Positions 23,892-35,995 of a DNA stretch of 64,000 nucleotides are shown piece by piece; the stretch's first letter is position 1; each line of letters starts with the position of its first letter. The stretch covers positions 14,520,843 to 14,584,842 of the forward strand of contig NC_080671.1 of the NCBI RefSeq assembly GCF_030247195.1, in the 5' to 3' direction. Origin of the DNA: Topomyia yanbarensis. Its lineage: Eukaryota; Arthropoda; Insecta; Diptera; Culicidae. A program made the position numbers and the translations under genes. Under the pieces are notes generated by a model. That model saw only the letters and a list, made by a program, of their open reading frames with translations. It was not told where the DNA came from and did no database searches.

Positions 23892-24381
23892 GGTTCAAGT
23901 TACCTTTTTTGAGCATGTGTTAGATTTGAACGCTGAGTAGTATGGGTAGGAAAAATTGTGTTCAGCTTTGCCACCAGATTATCCATATAAACCTTTTCAA
24001 AACTCTAAAAGAAGAATATCAGCCGATTTATTAGATCACAACGATTCAAATCATACAAAATAGCTGCTGGAAAAACTATAGGTTTCGCTAAATGGTGCTT
24101 TTGAAAAAGTGGCTGTGATTTTTTGTCACACTACCACACCGTGCTGGGATACGCAACACAACTGCGCAATGAAAAAGTCACAGCCACTTTTCAAAAGCAC
24201 CATTCAGCTAAGCCGATGGTTTTTCCACCAGATATTTTGCATGAATTGAATCGTGATGATCTAATAAATCGACTGATATTCTTCTTTTAGAGTTTGGAAA
24301 AGGTTTAAATGGATAATCTGGTGGCAAAGGTGAACACAATTTTTCTAACGCACACTACCAAGCCTTGAGGTAACTTGAGCC
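23892..24381. mobile_element. Foldback MITE flanked by TTAA, ~200-bp arms
   Basis: TTAA at 23888-23891 and 24382-24385 flank a 490-bp palindrome-like element. The left terminus is GGTTCAAGTTACC, and the right one read inversely is GGCTCAAGTTACC. Both arms then carry AAAAATTGTGTTCA, GCCACCAGATTATCCAT, AAGAAGAATATCAG, GATTTATTAGATCA and TGGTGCTTTTGAAAA in the same order, with an unpaired centre of about 60 bp. Transcribed RNA would form a long hairpin. No transposase is present. The TTAA footprint suggests piggyBac-type mobilisation, although the termini are not the usual CCC. Confidence 0.82.
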
Positions 24382-24385
24382 TTAA

Positions 24386-24729
24386 ACATTTATAAAATTC
24401 ATTATTTTTTCATATAAAAATATAAGTTTCTTGTACAATATGACATTTTAATTCAAAAGTCCCACAACAAAATTTCTCAAAACGAAGTCGTTTAAAGATA
24501 TTCTGAAGTTAGTTTCAACAAAAAGAATTAGTTTGTGAAACTATGAGCTTTTAAAAAGTTATCCGCACTTCTCCCACAAAAATAACCTTTGTCACATGAC
24601 CTACTCGGATAGTATCCAGTGTTGGACCTACTCTACCTACTCAACTAGTAGGTACCGAGATTGGTACGGCGATTCCGGGCGAAACATGACGTTCGATACA
24701 TTGGCGCCTCAACGACTCGAAGTATTCAT

Positions 24730-24772
<43 letters not shown>

Positions 24773-25055
24773 TTATAACAGACATATCACTGGACGTTTA
24801 GTTTATTATTGATTAAAAATGTTCAATTCTATAAATTTCAAAAGCTCAAAAACTAATAACTTGAACAAAATATGAATATGCTATTTTTTTTCAAGTTATC
24901 TGTTAATTATTTTTGGCTAAGAATGCAAGAATTTTTTCTGAGGGAACAAAAATTTTGGTTGTAAATCTGACGTGGAATGACCTGTATTTTGGCATATTTT
25001 CCGCATACTGAATCAACCCCTTCTGATGATTTCAAAAGATAATACTTTGGCTGAA
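24386..25055. other. Spacer with an (ATTT)n run and a dispersed-repeat motif
   Basis: A tetranucleotide run sits at 24728-24775. The segment AAATCTGACGTGGAATGACC at about 24964-24983 is repeated at about 61096-61115, showing a dispersed repeat shared with the 61-kb region. No gene is seen. Confidence 0.5.
24728..24775. repeat. (ATTT)n microsatellite, about 12 copies
   Basis: An uninterrupted ATTT tetranucleotide run is visible directly. Confidence 0.9.
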
Positions 25056-25059
25056 ATCG

Positions 25060-25920
25060 GCTTCCACCCATAATCGTTAGTGACGCAAATGCCCATCATA
25101 TTATTTGGGGGGAGCTCAGATATAGATTCGAGAGGCACTGAATTGATAGAATACTTAAGCATTATTAATCTGCATATACTCGATAGAGAACTTTGCATTG
25201 TACGCTATCGCCCAACATTTGTAGAATCTAACAGGGATGAGGTGTTAGATGCAACTGTCTACTCTGACAGTATTGCGTATGGGTTAGCAAACTTCATCTT
25301 TGATCATTTATCCGTCTCCCTAGATATCACTACATATCGTAATCCCAAATCTACGAACTGGCTACACAAGTATTTTCAGTGAGTGAAGCTTCAACTGATT
25401 TCATGCGATGAATGGATAATACAAGCTCATTCATAGAAGCAGAATACAAGACACTTGTTCACTTCAAGTTAAGCTTATTTCTAGAGGAACCTCTTGGTGA
25501 AATGCTGAAATTGTTAGACTCAAAAAGCTATGTGGTTACTTGTTTGATGGAGATGAAGTACTCAATTGTCTCTTTAATACACACTTTGCAGGCTGTACAG
25601 AGCCATTATAGACGACTGTCTCCGAGTTGTTTTCAGGTAGCTCTAATTCTTGGGGTTTTTCAGGTAATTCTAATTTTCGTATAAATATGACAACCAAATC
25701 GATCAAACGGGCGCTTGAAGGTTTTGGTTCATTTAAGTCGACGGGAAATATGTATAAAGTATAAAATTCGTTGTTGAGTTGCATCCGAGTATGGCACCCA
25801 TTGTCGTAGCTTGCAAACTTGTGTTCAAACAACAACTTTTCTGCCGGATGTGAATCCGAAAATGTCAAAGAATTTGTTGAACTTTTCCAAGTACAATTGC
25901 AGTATTCTAGTCAGGGCACT
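25060..25920 (+). pseudogene. LINE ORF2 relic: endonuclease end and EN-RT linker
   Basis: Near 25085 the reading NAHHIIWG shifts frame at a G run into GGSSDIDSRGTELIEYL. RPTFVESNRDEVLDATVYS and, after a gap, YRNPKSTNW follow. These are blocks of the apurinic-type endonuclease of non-LTR retrotransposons, although the usual SDH catalytic motif before the final block is degraded. A later block NTHFAGC (about 25578) and TTKSIKRALEGFGSFKSTGN (about 25690-25747) match the linker that leads into RT. Stops and frameshifts are frequent and no RT follows. The family is not resolved. Confidence 0.68.
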
Positions 25921-26187
25921 GGCCAGATATTGCAAACTCAATTAGCACATGACTACTATTCAGCGTGCTAAGTATTTTTCGTGTTAGCTTTGTGAATCCG
26001 ATTACGGCACCTCTAATCTGTTTATATGTAACTGCCTTGCAGTAATGCAATTGTGAATCCAGATTTTTGGTCCTCCACACTTGATCTATCCTATGCACAG
26101 GGAGCTGAAACTCAAGGATATGATATTGTTGTTTGTCTAGTGTGGTAAAGAGCTATAGGATTTATCAGTAGTGGTAATTATAATTAA

Positions 26188-26818
26188 CCCATTATTGCCC
26201 AACTTATTTTTCACGCGCATCACAAATTGTGTTTTCCGATCGAAGAAAAATGGTGTGGTCATTCCAGTAAAATTATTTTTGTACTCAAAGCAGCTGAAAT
26301 GATAAGGAACAACCAGTGAAAATTTAAGATTGATCGGTTAATCGGTTCCTGAGATATCGTGATCGCCGCGGATGAACTTTTCAACAAAATACAACTCCGA
26401 GATAATCGAGTTTTACTGTCACTGCAGCGAGTCAACGGTCGAGCGTATCAAACACTACGCACCGCCTACGAGTGGTCAATGGGTAGCGGTCTATGAATAG
26501 TTGTACTTCAAGTTGTAGTATTCCGATCTTAATGAAACTTTGAGAAAATTTTCCTCAGCGTATGTAGTTTCAGAATAACTAATTTGCAAAAATTCGATTT
26601 TTTTCATCCAAACAATAATGTGTAACCCCTTAAGGGAAAATTGATTAAAAACAAAACATAAACACCGATTTAACAACTCTAACTTCTCTAAACATATTCT
26701 GCAAGAATATGAATATGAACAATATTAACTCGTTGATAATGCCTGTTCTGCGTTATTAATTGAGTAATAGGAGTTATTCTTAGCACCTACTATATATAGT
26801 AGGTTGGGCAATAATGGG
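26188..26818. mobile_element. piggyBac-like MITE with TTAA duplication
   Basis: TTAA at 26184-26187 and 26819-26822 flank terminal inverted repeats CCCATTATTGCCCAAC (left) and GTTGGGCAATAATGGG (right), a perfect 16-bp match. The CCC start and TTAA target are hallmarks of piggyBac-type elements. The 631-bp interior has no transposase frame. It contains AATGTGTAACCCCTTAAGG at about 26618, a terminus-like motif of another MITE family also seen near 31570 and 58110, so the element may be nested. Confidence 0.88.
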
Positions 26819-26822
26819 TTAA

Positions 26823-27595
26823 TATATAATTGATAGAACAATTATTCTTGCGGAAGTGATGAATCCGAAATGTTGTCATTTTCTATCTCCCTACCATCCT
26901 CTTTCATCTACCCTTCCTTTCCCAGTAAGAAAGAGATGAGATAACACGACAAGGCATGAATCTCCGAATAAGTGGGGAATGTTGCCAATCGAGTCAATAA
27001 ATTCTAATATTTTGATCCCTTTCGGAGACTAGTCAAATCGCTTATTGAAAGCGATACTCGATGTATTAATCATCCTTCGACATGTTCCAACCAGCTTAGG
27101 AACAAACAAATCTCAAAATCCAAAACTGCATATAGTAAGATTCACACGATACATCAGGCTTCCGTCATCGGTACGAAACGTCAAGATTAGTTACATGTAG
27201 TTAAATGGAAGCATTCACACACAACATCAACGGCACGGAACATTTTGACGTACGGCATGTGTGAAAGGGCCCAAGAGAAAAGTATTAAACTTATCCTGAC
27301 GGAACGGTGACGTTCCGTTGAAGTTGACGGAAGCTGATGTATCGTCTGAATCGTCCTTAATACTGTCAACGAATACTGACTAAAATTTCGAATACGCCAA
27401 CTCAAATATGACTATACGTCTCCTGGCAAGTCCTTATTTCCAACTCAAAACCTATTTCTGTAATACCAAAACATAAAAAACCTTCAGCTTTTACTCGGTG
27501 TTACTAAAAAAATGAATTAATATTTCAGGTGATCAAGTATAGGTAATAAGTCTAGTTAACGTGCAACTGAGAACGCCGCAATAAGCAGCCGTCTT
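26823..27595. other. Non-coding stretch, no gene recognised
   Basis: AT-rich DNA with short open frames only. Confidence 0.4.
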
Positions 27596-27747
27596 GGAAA
27601 ACGAAAAAAGCAGTTTTTTCCCACACCTTTGGAAGAATTTTCATGGAAATGAATCAATGTATTCGGTGTATTGGTAGAGTATTTCTGATTAATTTTCATG
27701 AAGATTTTCCAACGGTGTGAGAAAAAAACTGCTTTTTTCATTTTCTA
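27596..27747. repeat. Small hairpin element, ~60-bp arms
   Basis: The left arm GGAAAACGAAAAAAGCAG and the right arm (other strand) GAAAATGAAAAAAGCAG continue matching through CACACC..TGGAA..TTCATG for about 60 bp, around a loop of about 30 bp. It abuts the left end of the piggyBac-like element that follows, whose own CCC terminus is missing here. Confidence 0.7.
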
Positions 27748-29217
27748 GTACATGTAGGGTTTCGAAACCATTTTTCATTGTAAACGGTGAGAATAACAAA
27801 ACCAGAAAAACCTTTTTGACGTAGGACTACGACTTTGTTTTTGATATGGGCGTGCACTTTGCAAATTCAACAAAATTGGTATGTAACGAAAAGTAGTCAG
27901 GTTTTAAATGCTTATAATTCAGTTATCTCACGATAAAGTTTCTAAATTTTTGCACATATCGCTCAGACTTATTTTTAAGAACAGATTGCAATAGATAAAC
28001 GCAAAGATTTTTGATATCATGGCATTAAAAATTTAAAACATAGTCAAAATACCACGCATTTGCACACAGGAGGCTGCGCTTCTCTAGTCTGGCACGACAG
28101 ATTTATTTACCTAACGCGCAACGCTTCTATGAATGACGTCATCATTGACAATTTAAAGATCAGATTTGGTCGGACAAAGTCAGTAGACTGTTGAACGGCA
28201 GGCAGAGCAGAGCACTGAGCTGCGTGCTTCCACATCCAGTGTAGCAGGCTGCTAAGTCCGTTACACTGACTGTGGAGGTACGCTACGCAGTGTACTTCAA
28301 CAGGCGACTGTGCTTGTCCGATCAAACACCATGCTTTCTCTTGTGTGTGCTCGTTTCAAGCACACATTTCATGTACAATCTCGAAAGCATTAATTCGCAT
28401 AAAACACGTGCACAAAATCGCTTGTAGCGATTGTTTTGTTTTGACAATTTGAGCTTCATTTGAAAACACGGTTAACATAGCGTCGTGGCACTAGTTGTCT
28501 CTTTCGCTCCACCCATCATCACTAACGTTGACTCATTTTGCTTGGTGCGTACCTTCCATTCGTGTACGGATATGATGTACTGACACAGCTATTTGATTCT
28601 AGCACTACAACTGTACACCGTTCACTTGGGTTTATTGTTTGAGGCTGTTTCGGTCACATGCGTCTGCGATAGAAATCTGAGCTTTCGTTGCGCAAAGTAA
28701 AAACTTTTTTTTTCCATTTTTATTGTCTTCTCAATGACAGGCTAAGGAGACGAAAACTTTCTTAGTAACAAATTCACACGAATCGATGGCAAGCGCAACG
28801 AAGGTTTATTATTTACGTTCCATCAATTTATTGATTTCGCGTGATTCGTTTCCACTCAACCTGTCCCATTTTGATTCTACTAATACATAGATGCTACAAA
28901 ACCTATTCATAAATACACTGTTACTCAAAGAACCGTTGCAAAAAACGCACCTAAGTCCATGTATAAAATTATTTTCGATTCTTGCTACGATATATGATTA
29001 AGACCACTGCATTCGCTACATGCTCCATCGGAATCCAATCAGACTAATTGCAATAACTTCAGTTCTAGAGCTGATCCTTATAACTATTAATACTCAAATG
29101 AAAGGCAATAGTCATATTTATTTGCCCTACTTATTTTTGTGAGCTAATCTTGTCTCAATCAAAAGTTATAGCTGTTTAACAACGTTGCTGTCCACAAACA
29201 ACATGGGCATGAAGGGG
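27748..29217. mobile_element. piggyBac-like element, larger relative of 36456-36973
   Basis: The left part (CTAGTACATGTAGGGTTTCG onward) matches the left interior of the element at 36456-36973. The right ~210 bp match its right part closely: TCGGAATCCAATCAGACTAA, then GCAATAACTTCAGTTCTAGA and CAACATGGGCATGAAGGGG. The right end abuts TTAA at 29218-29221. The roughly 1 kb between has no recognisable transposase. The left terminal repeat is displaced or lost at the hairpin element, so the left border is uncertain. Confidence 0.65.
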
Positions 29218-29509
29218 TTAAATACAACACAAACCCACATTCTAATAATTTAATTTACTCACAAAATCATTGGAATAGAGCTAAAAATCGACAATCGGCT
29301 GAAAAATGGAATCGTGACTATATTTGTTTTTGCTGAACGTCTCACAAAATCTGATTTTCGCAAAAAATCAAGATTTTGAGGACATACAACAGTTTTCAAA
29401 TAATGTTTTGTGATGTAGTTTGAAAATCACATGATGTTAGCTCGGTTATTAGTTTCAAAGTACATGCTATTAGAGCTAAATAGTCTAGAATTAATGCTAA
29501 GGATTATTA

Positions 29510-29728
29510 CTAACATGAAGAACTGTCATCTAGGTTTTGAAATGGCGTCAAAAATCCGTTTTTGTCTTCTGACTACCTCCTTTCAAATGACACCCATATT
29601 GGTTAAGGGTTTCACCGTTTCCTGGGAACCGGAAGCCGCCTTTTTATCTTTCAAAATGGCAGCAATAACCAATTTCCGGTTTTTGCTGCCCACCCGCTTT
29701 GCAATGGGAAATTTATGTAGTAGATGTA
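29510..29728 (+). repeat. GCCAT/CCGGAAG unit repeats, left part of a split element
   Basis: It contains AAATGGCGTCAAAAATCC, then ACCCATATTGGTTAAGGGTT, GAACCGGAAGCCGCC and CAAAATGGCAGCAATAACC. These are the modules of the ~115-bp unit seen at 59420-60660. The matching inverted part resumes at 30694 after an inserted MITE. Confidence 0.55.
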
Positions 29729-29730
29729 TA

Positions 29731-30691
29731 CACTGATAATATAAATTCGTAAATATAATGAAATTGATTGTGCAATGCACGAATTCATTCGTCGTTTTTT
29801 GCAACGAAGTAATTTCGTGCAATGTAAACAGTAGGTTTCGTTCATTTCATGAATAAGAATAGCCGCTTGCTGAACGAAAGCGTTCGTAAATTTTACACAT
29901 TTAATGTACACTGCACGAATGTTATCGTTGATAACGACATTATTTTTCGTGATTGAAACAAAATGTTTCGTTTATTTAAAAAAAAAACATTTATGTATAT
30001 AACGAACGATTTCATTGCTCACGCGAATTTATTTCGTTCATTTTAGGAAAGTTTTCGTGTTAATTAGCATATTATTTTACCAATCGATAAGTTAAGATCG
30101 ATGTTTAACAACAACGATTTTTTTTAACTAACTAAAAGGATCGATCTGGCAAAATCGATATAATTTCAACCTGCTCATCTCTATTGGGGACTAAAAAGAT
30201 TGTGGTGTGAAGTAATGGCGAACTAGCAGTTCGCGATGGCTCAACTGAATCCGTACTGCCGGATTCTGGATCAACTGGAAGCGGAAGAGGTTCAGAAAAT
30301 CTTCCTGAAACCGGCGGACACGGATACGGCTACTAAATAGTCAAACCGAGACCGTCGTGATGATCGACAATTATCTGAGTATAGCAACAATGACTCCATA
30401 TTCTACCTCTATTGAAGCTCTTTCGACGTTCACGGTTTGACGAATGGTGCTCGTAAATATAATAAAGATATTCGTATATAGCAGCGAACAATTCGTTTGT
30501 TGAATGAAGCTGTTTCTTAATAAGCCAACGAAAGTCGTTTCGTGGTTTTCACTAAAAACTCGTAATAAAAAATCAAAGTGTTTCAATAGAACTACTAACG
30601 ATTCATTGTATGTGCGAAAAATTCGCATATTTTATGAAAATTTTCTGTACGAAACTAATTCCTAGCGATTTACGAATATATTCTATCAGTG
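29731..30691. mobile_element. TA-flanked MITE, 961 bp
   Basis: TA at 29729-29730 and 30692-30693 flank terminal repeats CACTGATAATATAAATTCG (left) and, inverted, CACTGATAGAATATATTCG (right). TTCG/CGAA words are strongly over-represented in the subterminal regions. A TA target duplication suggests the Tc1/mariner superfamily. No transposase was found. One small GC-rich open frame (30236-30340) lies inside. Confidence 0.78.
30236..30340 (+). other. Small coding-like frame inside the MITE, unrecognised
   Basis: A 34-codon frame starts MAQLNPYCRILDQLE and ends DTATK before TAG. Its codon and GC character differ from the AT-rich MITE around it. I do not recognise the family. It could be a captured exon fragment or chance. 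Confidence 0.3.
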
Positions 30692-30693
30692 TA

Positions 30694-31015
30694 GGTAAAG
30701 ATGATATAATTATAGAAAAATTTTCCTCCACCGGAAGTCGCTATCTTGGCCTACAAAATAACGTCAATCATCGATTTCCGTCATCTACTAGTCAAGACAA
30801 TTTAAAAAGTACCTTTATGGTTAGTTATAGAGAATTTCACTTAATCGGAAATCGCCCTCTTGGTTTTCAAAATTCATCATCTACTCGTCAGGCCCGTTCC
30901 AAAAATACCCACATTGTAAGGGTTATGGAGAATATTGATCAACCAGAAGCCACCATCTTTGATCCCAAATGGCATCAACATCCATTTTTATCATCTACTT
31001 TCCAAAAATGCCTAT
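30694..31015 (-). repeat. GCCAT/CCGGAAG unit repeats, right part of a split element
   Basis: Inverted relative to 29510-29728, it contains CCACCGGAAGTCGCTATCTTG, then a repeat with CGGAAATCGCCCTCTTGG, and a third with CCAGAAGCCACCATCTTTG. Spacers resemble CTACTCGTCAGGCC and AAAATACCCACATTG. About 2.5 units of the family are present. Confidence 0.65.
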
Positions 31016-33660
31016 ATGTTATGTTGTATTAATAAAATTCTGTGAACTGCTTTGATGAAACGATTTGAAATAAAAGTGTGAAGCGAACTTATTTTACGAA
31101 TAAATCCCATATAACGAACACTTTTTTCATTAACTAATTCAATTTACGAACCCCCGGTTTGGTTCGCAAATGAAGGTTCAAGTGTACCATACTGTTCTTT
31201 TCCACATAAATCTAAAATCTGTACCGTGTAGAATATGAAGCAATAAAATTAAAAAAAAAACGCTTTTAATCCACCTAACAGTGTGATGAGACATTTCTTA
31301 TAACTCTTATCACTCTCTTCGGATATTATATCGTTTGAGAACATTTAGAACTTGATGCTTCGCGATGTTTTTGATAACACATACTACATGGGATAGTGGC
31401 AGGACTCAGAGAATCGCTCAAATCAGCATAGGACAACATCAGTGCTAGAAATCTCAAACCAATCAATGGGAAAGCGAAAAAATGACCCATAAAATAGACA
31501 TACTAACGAATTATTGTTAATGCTCTGTTAATAAAATATCTAAATTGTGGTGGGAAAACTGAATTTTCCTAAAGGGGTTATATATTGTACTGAACCAAAA
31601 AAAATCGAAATTTTTTTTTGAATCGATTTGAAGTTTATACTTTACTCAAATTTCCAACGCGACTGAGAACTAAGAAATCAACGCTTTTTCTTGAAAAGGG
31701 CGATACTAATAGTGATACCATTCAAAGAAAATCAACAGTGAATATTTCCAGACTTGGTTTTATTTCCTATCTAAGAACTATTGTGTTTTTTGCATCCTAG
31801 ATTGCATGATGCAGTGATCAGTGTTTGTTTGCATGGAGCGTGGAGGGCGAAACTTTAAATAAACAAACAAAAATACAGTTTCGCCCGTTGTATTTTTTGC
31901 TGTAGTTTAAGAAAGCAATATCGTAGAATCCAAATTTTTAAGTTAATTTGTTGCGTTTCAAAGCCTTCATTTGCATGTATGAAAAAAGCGTTATGTTTAC
32001 ATTTGTAAGTATCGCCTTTTTCACAAAAAAGCGTTGAAATGAAATCGCAGCTCCTGATATCACGCTATCTCTGAAGTGCATGCGTGCATAGTTCCAAATT
32101 TTACTTCGACATCGACTTTTTCTATAGGTGACTTCCCAGTAATATCCTTGATTTGAATTTATATTGCAAATCCTAATGCCAAAGAACAAATAAAAACCTC
32201 TCGAAAACGAACCGTTTGGGAAAATCATCATTACTGGAATTTTCATTTTCACGAATCTTTTCGATAACCTTCCGTCACTTGCGTTAATGCACTGGGTGCA
32301 CAGTGCTCTGAAAATCTAGCGAAATCGTCTTGGGGCACCAGCGGATCTAATTCAGTTAAATCTGTAAAGAATACTAAAAATTAATTTCTATTCCATAATT
32401 TTCAGTTCAGTAATTCGAGAGATCGTGCTCACCGCAAGCCATGAAAAATAGACTACGTTGTGAAGCGATGGTCACTATTTATTAAAAAATCACGGTTAAA
32501 TAAAAAAATAAAACTATTAAAAAATTTCAAATAGTTTATAATTTTCACAAACTTATTAGGAAAAAATGTTTAATAAGCTTTCGTAATATTGTGTAGGAAA
32601 AAAGCTGAAAATTTCAGCACTTTCTCTATCTGCACCATATAAACCCTTAAATATACAAATTAATTGGTATACGAATTGGAATAGGTTCGCCAAATTTTGG
32701 AAGAAGTCTGTAAAATAACCCCTTGAAAGCTACCTAAAAATTGTTGTTCGATGCAATAAAAAAATCCCCGAAAATGAAATGTATCTATTAATGTGAAACA
32801 CAGTGATGGTGTATTTTAAGCTGACAAAATGGGGACATTGACTAAATCGGGCAACTTTTTTCTCTTTATAATAAACTGAATCTGTTAAAATATTCTTCCC
32901 ATCCCTTGATGTAGTCTGATAACTATTTCTGATTATGATGAACTTTTTATTTTTGCATATTTCCATCTTCATGATAAGGAGAACATGCTTAAGAAAGGAT
33001 TTACTCGAATTCAGTCTTATTCGTCTGCTAGAGCCCATCAAACATATGTTCATATTTGGATGATAAAATCGGGGTTTCAATGTGTTATAATAGATATTCA
33101 GCATTCGAAGAAGTTTCTTGTGAACGAGTGTAGAACGACTTTGTTTCTACTTACTTGAAGTCAGCGGCGTACCCAGAAATTCGGTTTGGTGGGGTTTGGT
33201 GAAAATCGATCATACTGTCCAAACGGCATAATTCCGAAACCGTAATTTTTGAAGTTTTAAAATTATTCAGAATTAATTTTTCTGAAACTAGTAACAGAGT
33301 TCGTGTCTTTAGCGAATTTGTTGAGACTTTATTGTAGTCATTAAAATTAACCTGAGAAAATTCACCATCAATACTTCTTGGACGATATACCGTCAAAATT
33401 ATTTTATCAAATGATGCGCTGTTTAACGATACTAAACCTCCGAAATTATCGGTTTCGAAATGATGCTATCTTGACCTTAAATTACTGTTTTTAAACATTT
33501 GACCTATACATATAATTGGTCATACAACAAAAATCAAATGCTCATCAAAATCGATCAAAACCTGCTAGAGTCGAATGGAAATCGTCATTTTTCATAGATT
33601 TCTCTCTATATTCGGAAAGTGTTATCCTCGTTATTAATCATATTACGTTTTCGTCTCAAC
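31016..33660. other. Non-coding stretch with dispersed-repeat fragments
   Basis: TTTTAATCCACCTAACAGTG at about 31264 matches the start of the dispersed repeat at 33680. AAAGGGGTTATATATTG at about 31571 resembles the MITE terminus near 26620. Nothing coding is recognised. Confidence 0.45.
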
Positions 33661-33679
33661 TCGACGCATTCCCAAAATA

Positions 33680-34060
33680 AAAACCTGTTTTAATCCACCT
33701 AGTGGTGCAATTGTGCTTGTCTCATTTCTCCAGACTACGATTCCATGGCTGGTTATGTTCAATACAATGGTGGAAATGAATATTACATGTTCAGTACGAT
33801 TAGCACATACATACAATGGATCGACAGCTACGAACTTGGGATACTATGTGATACTGAAACATCGCTTGAAACCATCATGGAGAAAGATCCGGGAGGTCCA
33901 GGTCCTGCCGAAAATTTTCAACTTGTTAAGAAATTTTAAACTAGTTTTAATTTTAAAGTAGCAATCCCTCACTGCATACTCCCTCCGGGCCGGTAAGATT
34001 GACGATTTTTAGAGTGATTGCATAACCTTTCTATATGAGAAAGGCAAAAATGTACCAAAG
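33680..34060 (+). repeat. Dispersed mosquito repeat, copy 1
   Basis: It begins TTTTAATCCACCTAGTGGTG and ends GTGATTGCATAACCTTTC followed by TATATGAGAAAGGCAAAAA, sequence blocks that I associate with a very abundant culicine non-coding repeat. It also includes CTCCGGGCCGGTAAGATTG near the end. A short open frame inside was rejected as a gene. Confidence 0.6.
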
Positions 34061-34189
34061 TCCAAAAAAGTCATTTTTGTCAAACAGCTCAATGTTTCAT
34101 TTCAAAGTCATTTGGCATCAAAAATACAAATTTGATTTTGAAAATTTTTCATTTCAGTTTATATGGAAATTTGCTGTGTGATTGCACTC

Positions 34190-34465
34190 TTCAACTCGTT
34201 ACTCCGGAACCGGAAGTCCCTTCAATTAAAAAATCAATAGCTGCCGATGGGAAGGTTGTAGCTTTCATTTGAGACTAACTTTGTGCAAATCGGTCCAGCC
34301 ATCTCTGAGAAACAAAGGTCACATTTTTTTCCACATACACACATACATACAAACACAGACATTTTCCGATCTCGACGAACTCAGTCGATTGGCATACGAC
34401 ACTCGGCCCTCCGGGTCGGGATTAGATTGACGAATTTTAGAGTGAATGAGAAAGGCAAAAACATT
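34190..34465 (+). repeat. Dispersed mosquito repeat, 3' part, copy 2
   Basis: It contains CTCCGGAACCGGAAGTCCC, GTGCAAATCGGTCCAGCCAT, then CACATACATACAAACACAGAC and ACACTCGGCCCTCCGGGTCG, ending GAATGAGAAAGGCAAAAA. The same order recurs in 35800-35995. Confidence 0.65.
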
Positions 34466-34469
34466 TTTA

Positions 34470-35795
34470 GCAAATCTTGAAAGTTATGCATTTTTTGGTG
34501 AGCAGTTCTATGTTTCATAGACATTAAATCAATTTTAACTTCGCTTCCTATTAAATAAAGACCCTTATTACAGTACATCTCTACAAAAACGAGCTCAATT
34601 TGAAAATAAATCTGAGGATTATGATTGATTACAGAACTCCGAAATTTTGTATTGGAATGTTTTCAGGCAGGAATTTGATATTGATACTATTAGACAATTG
34701 TGAAATCAAGACCAATAGATCAGTTATATATCAGGACTCCATTCCGACAATTTATCAAAAGTCCTCTTGATGTTTACAACAACAGGTTATCAATCTACGG
34801 ATCAGATAATTGTTATTGTACTATTGTATTAAATCAGTCTGCATCAATAAATTTTAAACTTCAATCAAATTTTTTTTTTTGGGTGTGGTGGGGGGAGGGG
34901 TTGTATGGTGTTAAACCCCAAAACCTTCTCTTGGCTACGCCGTTGTTTGGAGTTATTTATTTCGCTTTTCATTTTCCGATATGTTTCAGATCGATCCGAT
35001 GGTTATAAGTTATGCGGTCAGAAGGTTCGCACAAATGAACATTTTTGCACTGATAAGTGATCAAGTTCCTTCCAGACAACTTGGAAGTGTTCGGTGATTA
35101 TTTCTAGCGGTTGTAGATAGAAAATTGAAATACAAAATTCGTTTTATCGTAATAATGTTTAGCTTATTTCAATGAATTATTACTATATTGAACAATAAAT
35201 AGGCGACAAAAGGTAATACACAAACAACAAGCCATAACTTTTAAAGTATTCAAAATAGATATTTGAAGTCTTCCGTAAAGTTATTCGCAACAGTAAGAGC
35301 TACAAATTTGCTGAAGGCATCATTTCGATATAAACATTTCCAAGAAAATTTGTGAAAATATCTCACTCATAGGGGGATTAATCAGCAAAAGCACAATACC
35401 AAAAGAAAGGGCATATTGCCTCCATTATATTCTCCGAACATACTATTGACCTAAAATAAGCCGTTTTGGCGTTAATAATAGATTACATGTTTTTGGTCAT
35501 ATTTCTGGCAATGGGAAATGATAAAAATCTTTCGTCCGCATTTAATGTTAAATATCTCTTTTGATAATAGTCCGATTTCAACAATCTATAGCTTGTTCGA
35601 AAGGTATTCGTTAAAACTGTCTAAAAACATATAAATTGTTAATCTATATTGTCAATTTCGGCAGAAGATTAAATAAAATCTACAAAAAACGCCATTTTTA
35701 CGCATTCAAACATTTATATCTTGGAAACTAAACATCAGAATCAAAAACAAATTAATAACGTTCTTACTGTTTTTTAGTTCTTTCATTTAAAATTG
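34470..35795. other. Non-coding stretch, no gene recognised
   Basis: AT-rich DNA with a T/G-rich run near 34868-34905 and short open frames only. Confidence 0.4.
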
Positions 35796-35799
35796 GTTT

Positions 35800-35995
35800 G
35801 GATAAGATCGGTTCAGCCATTGCTGAGAAACACGAATGAGAATTTGTCCGTTACATACATACACACAGACATTGTCCCAAATCGTCGAGCTGAGTCGATT
35901 GGTATATAAGACTCGGCCCTCCGGGCCTCGAACAAAATCTTGAAAGTTTGAGCGAATTCTAAACATTTCTTTTATAAGAAATGTAAAACGATGTC
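35800..35995 (+). repeat. Dispersed mosquito repeat, 3' part, copy 3
   Basis: GATCGGTTCAGCCATTGCTG, TACATACATACACACAGAC, GAGTCGATTGGTATATAAGA, CTCGGCCCTCCGGGCCTCG and a final TTTATAAGAAATGTAAAA repeat the order of blocks in 34190-34465. Confidence 0.65.

Noticed and set aside
27748..29217. Transposase gene inside the piggyBac-like element
   Set aside because: No frame longer than about 70 codons and no DDE/D-type motif was seen.
33713..33961. Frame with STYIQWIDSYE resembling the end of a trypsin-like protease, preceded by a splice-acceptor-like TTTCTCCAG
   Set aside because: The match is very short, cysteines and active-site residues are missing, and the segment lies inside a dispersed non-coding repeat.
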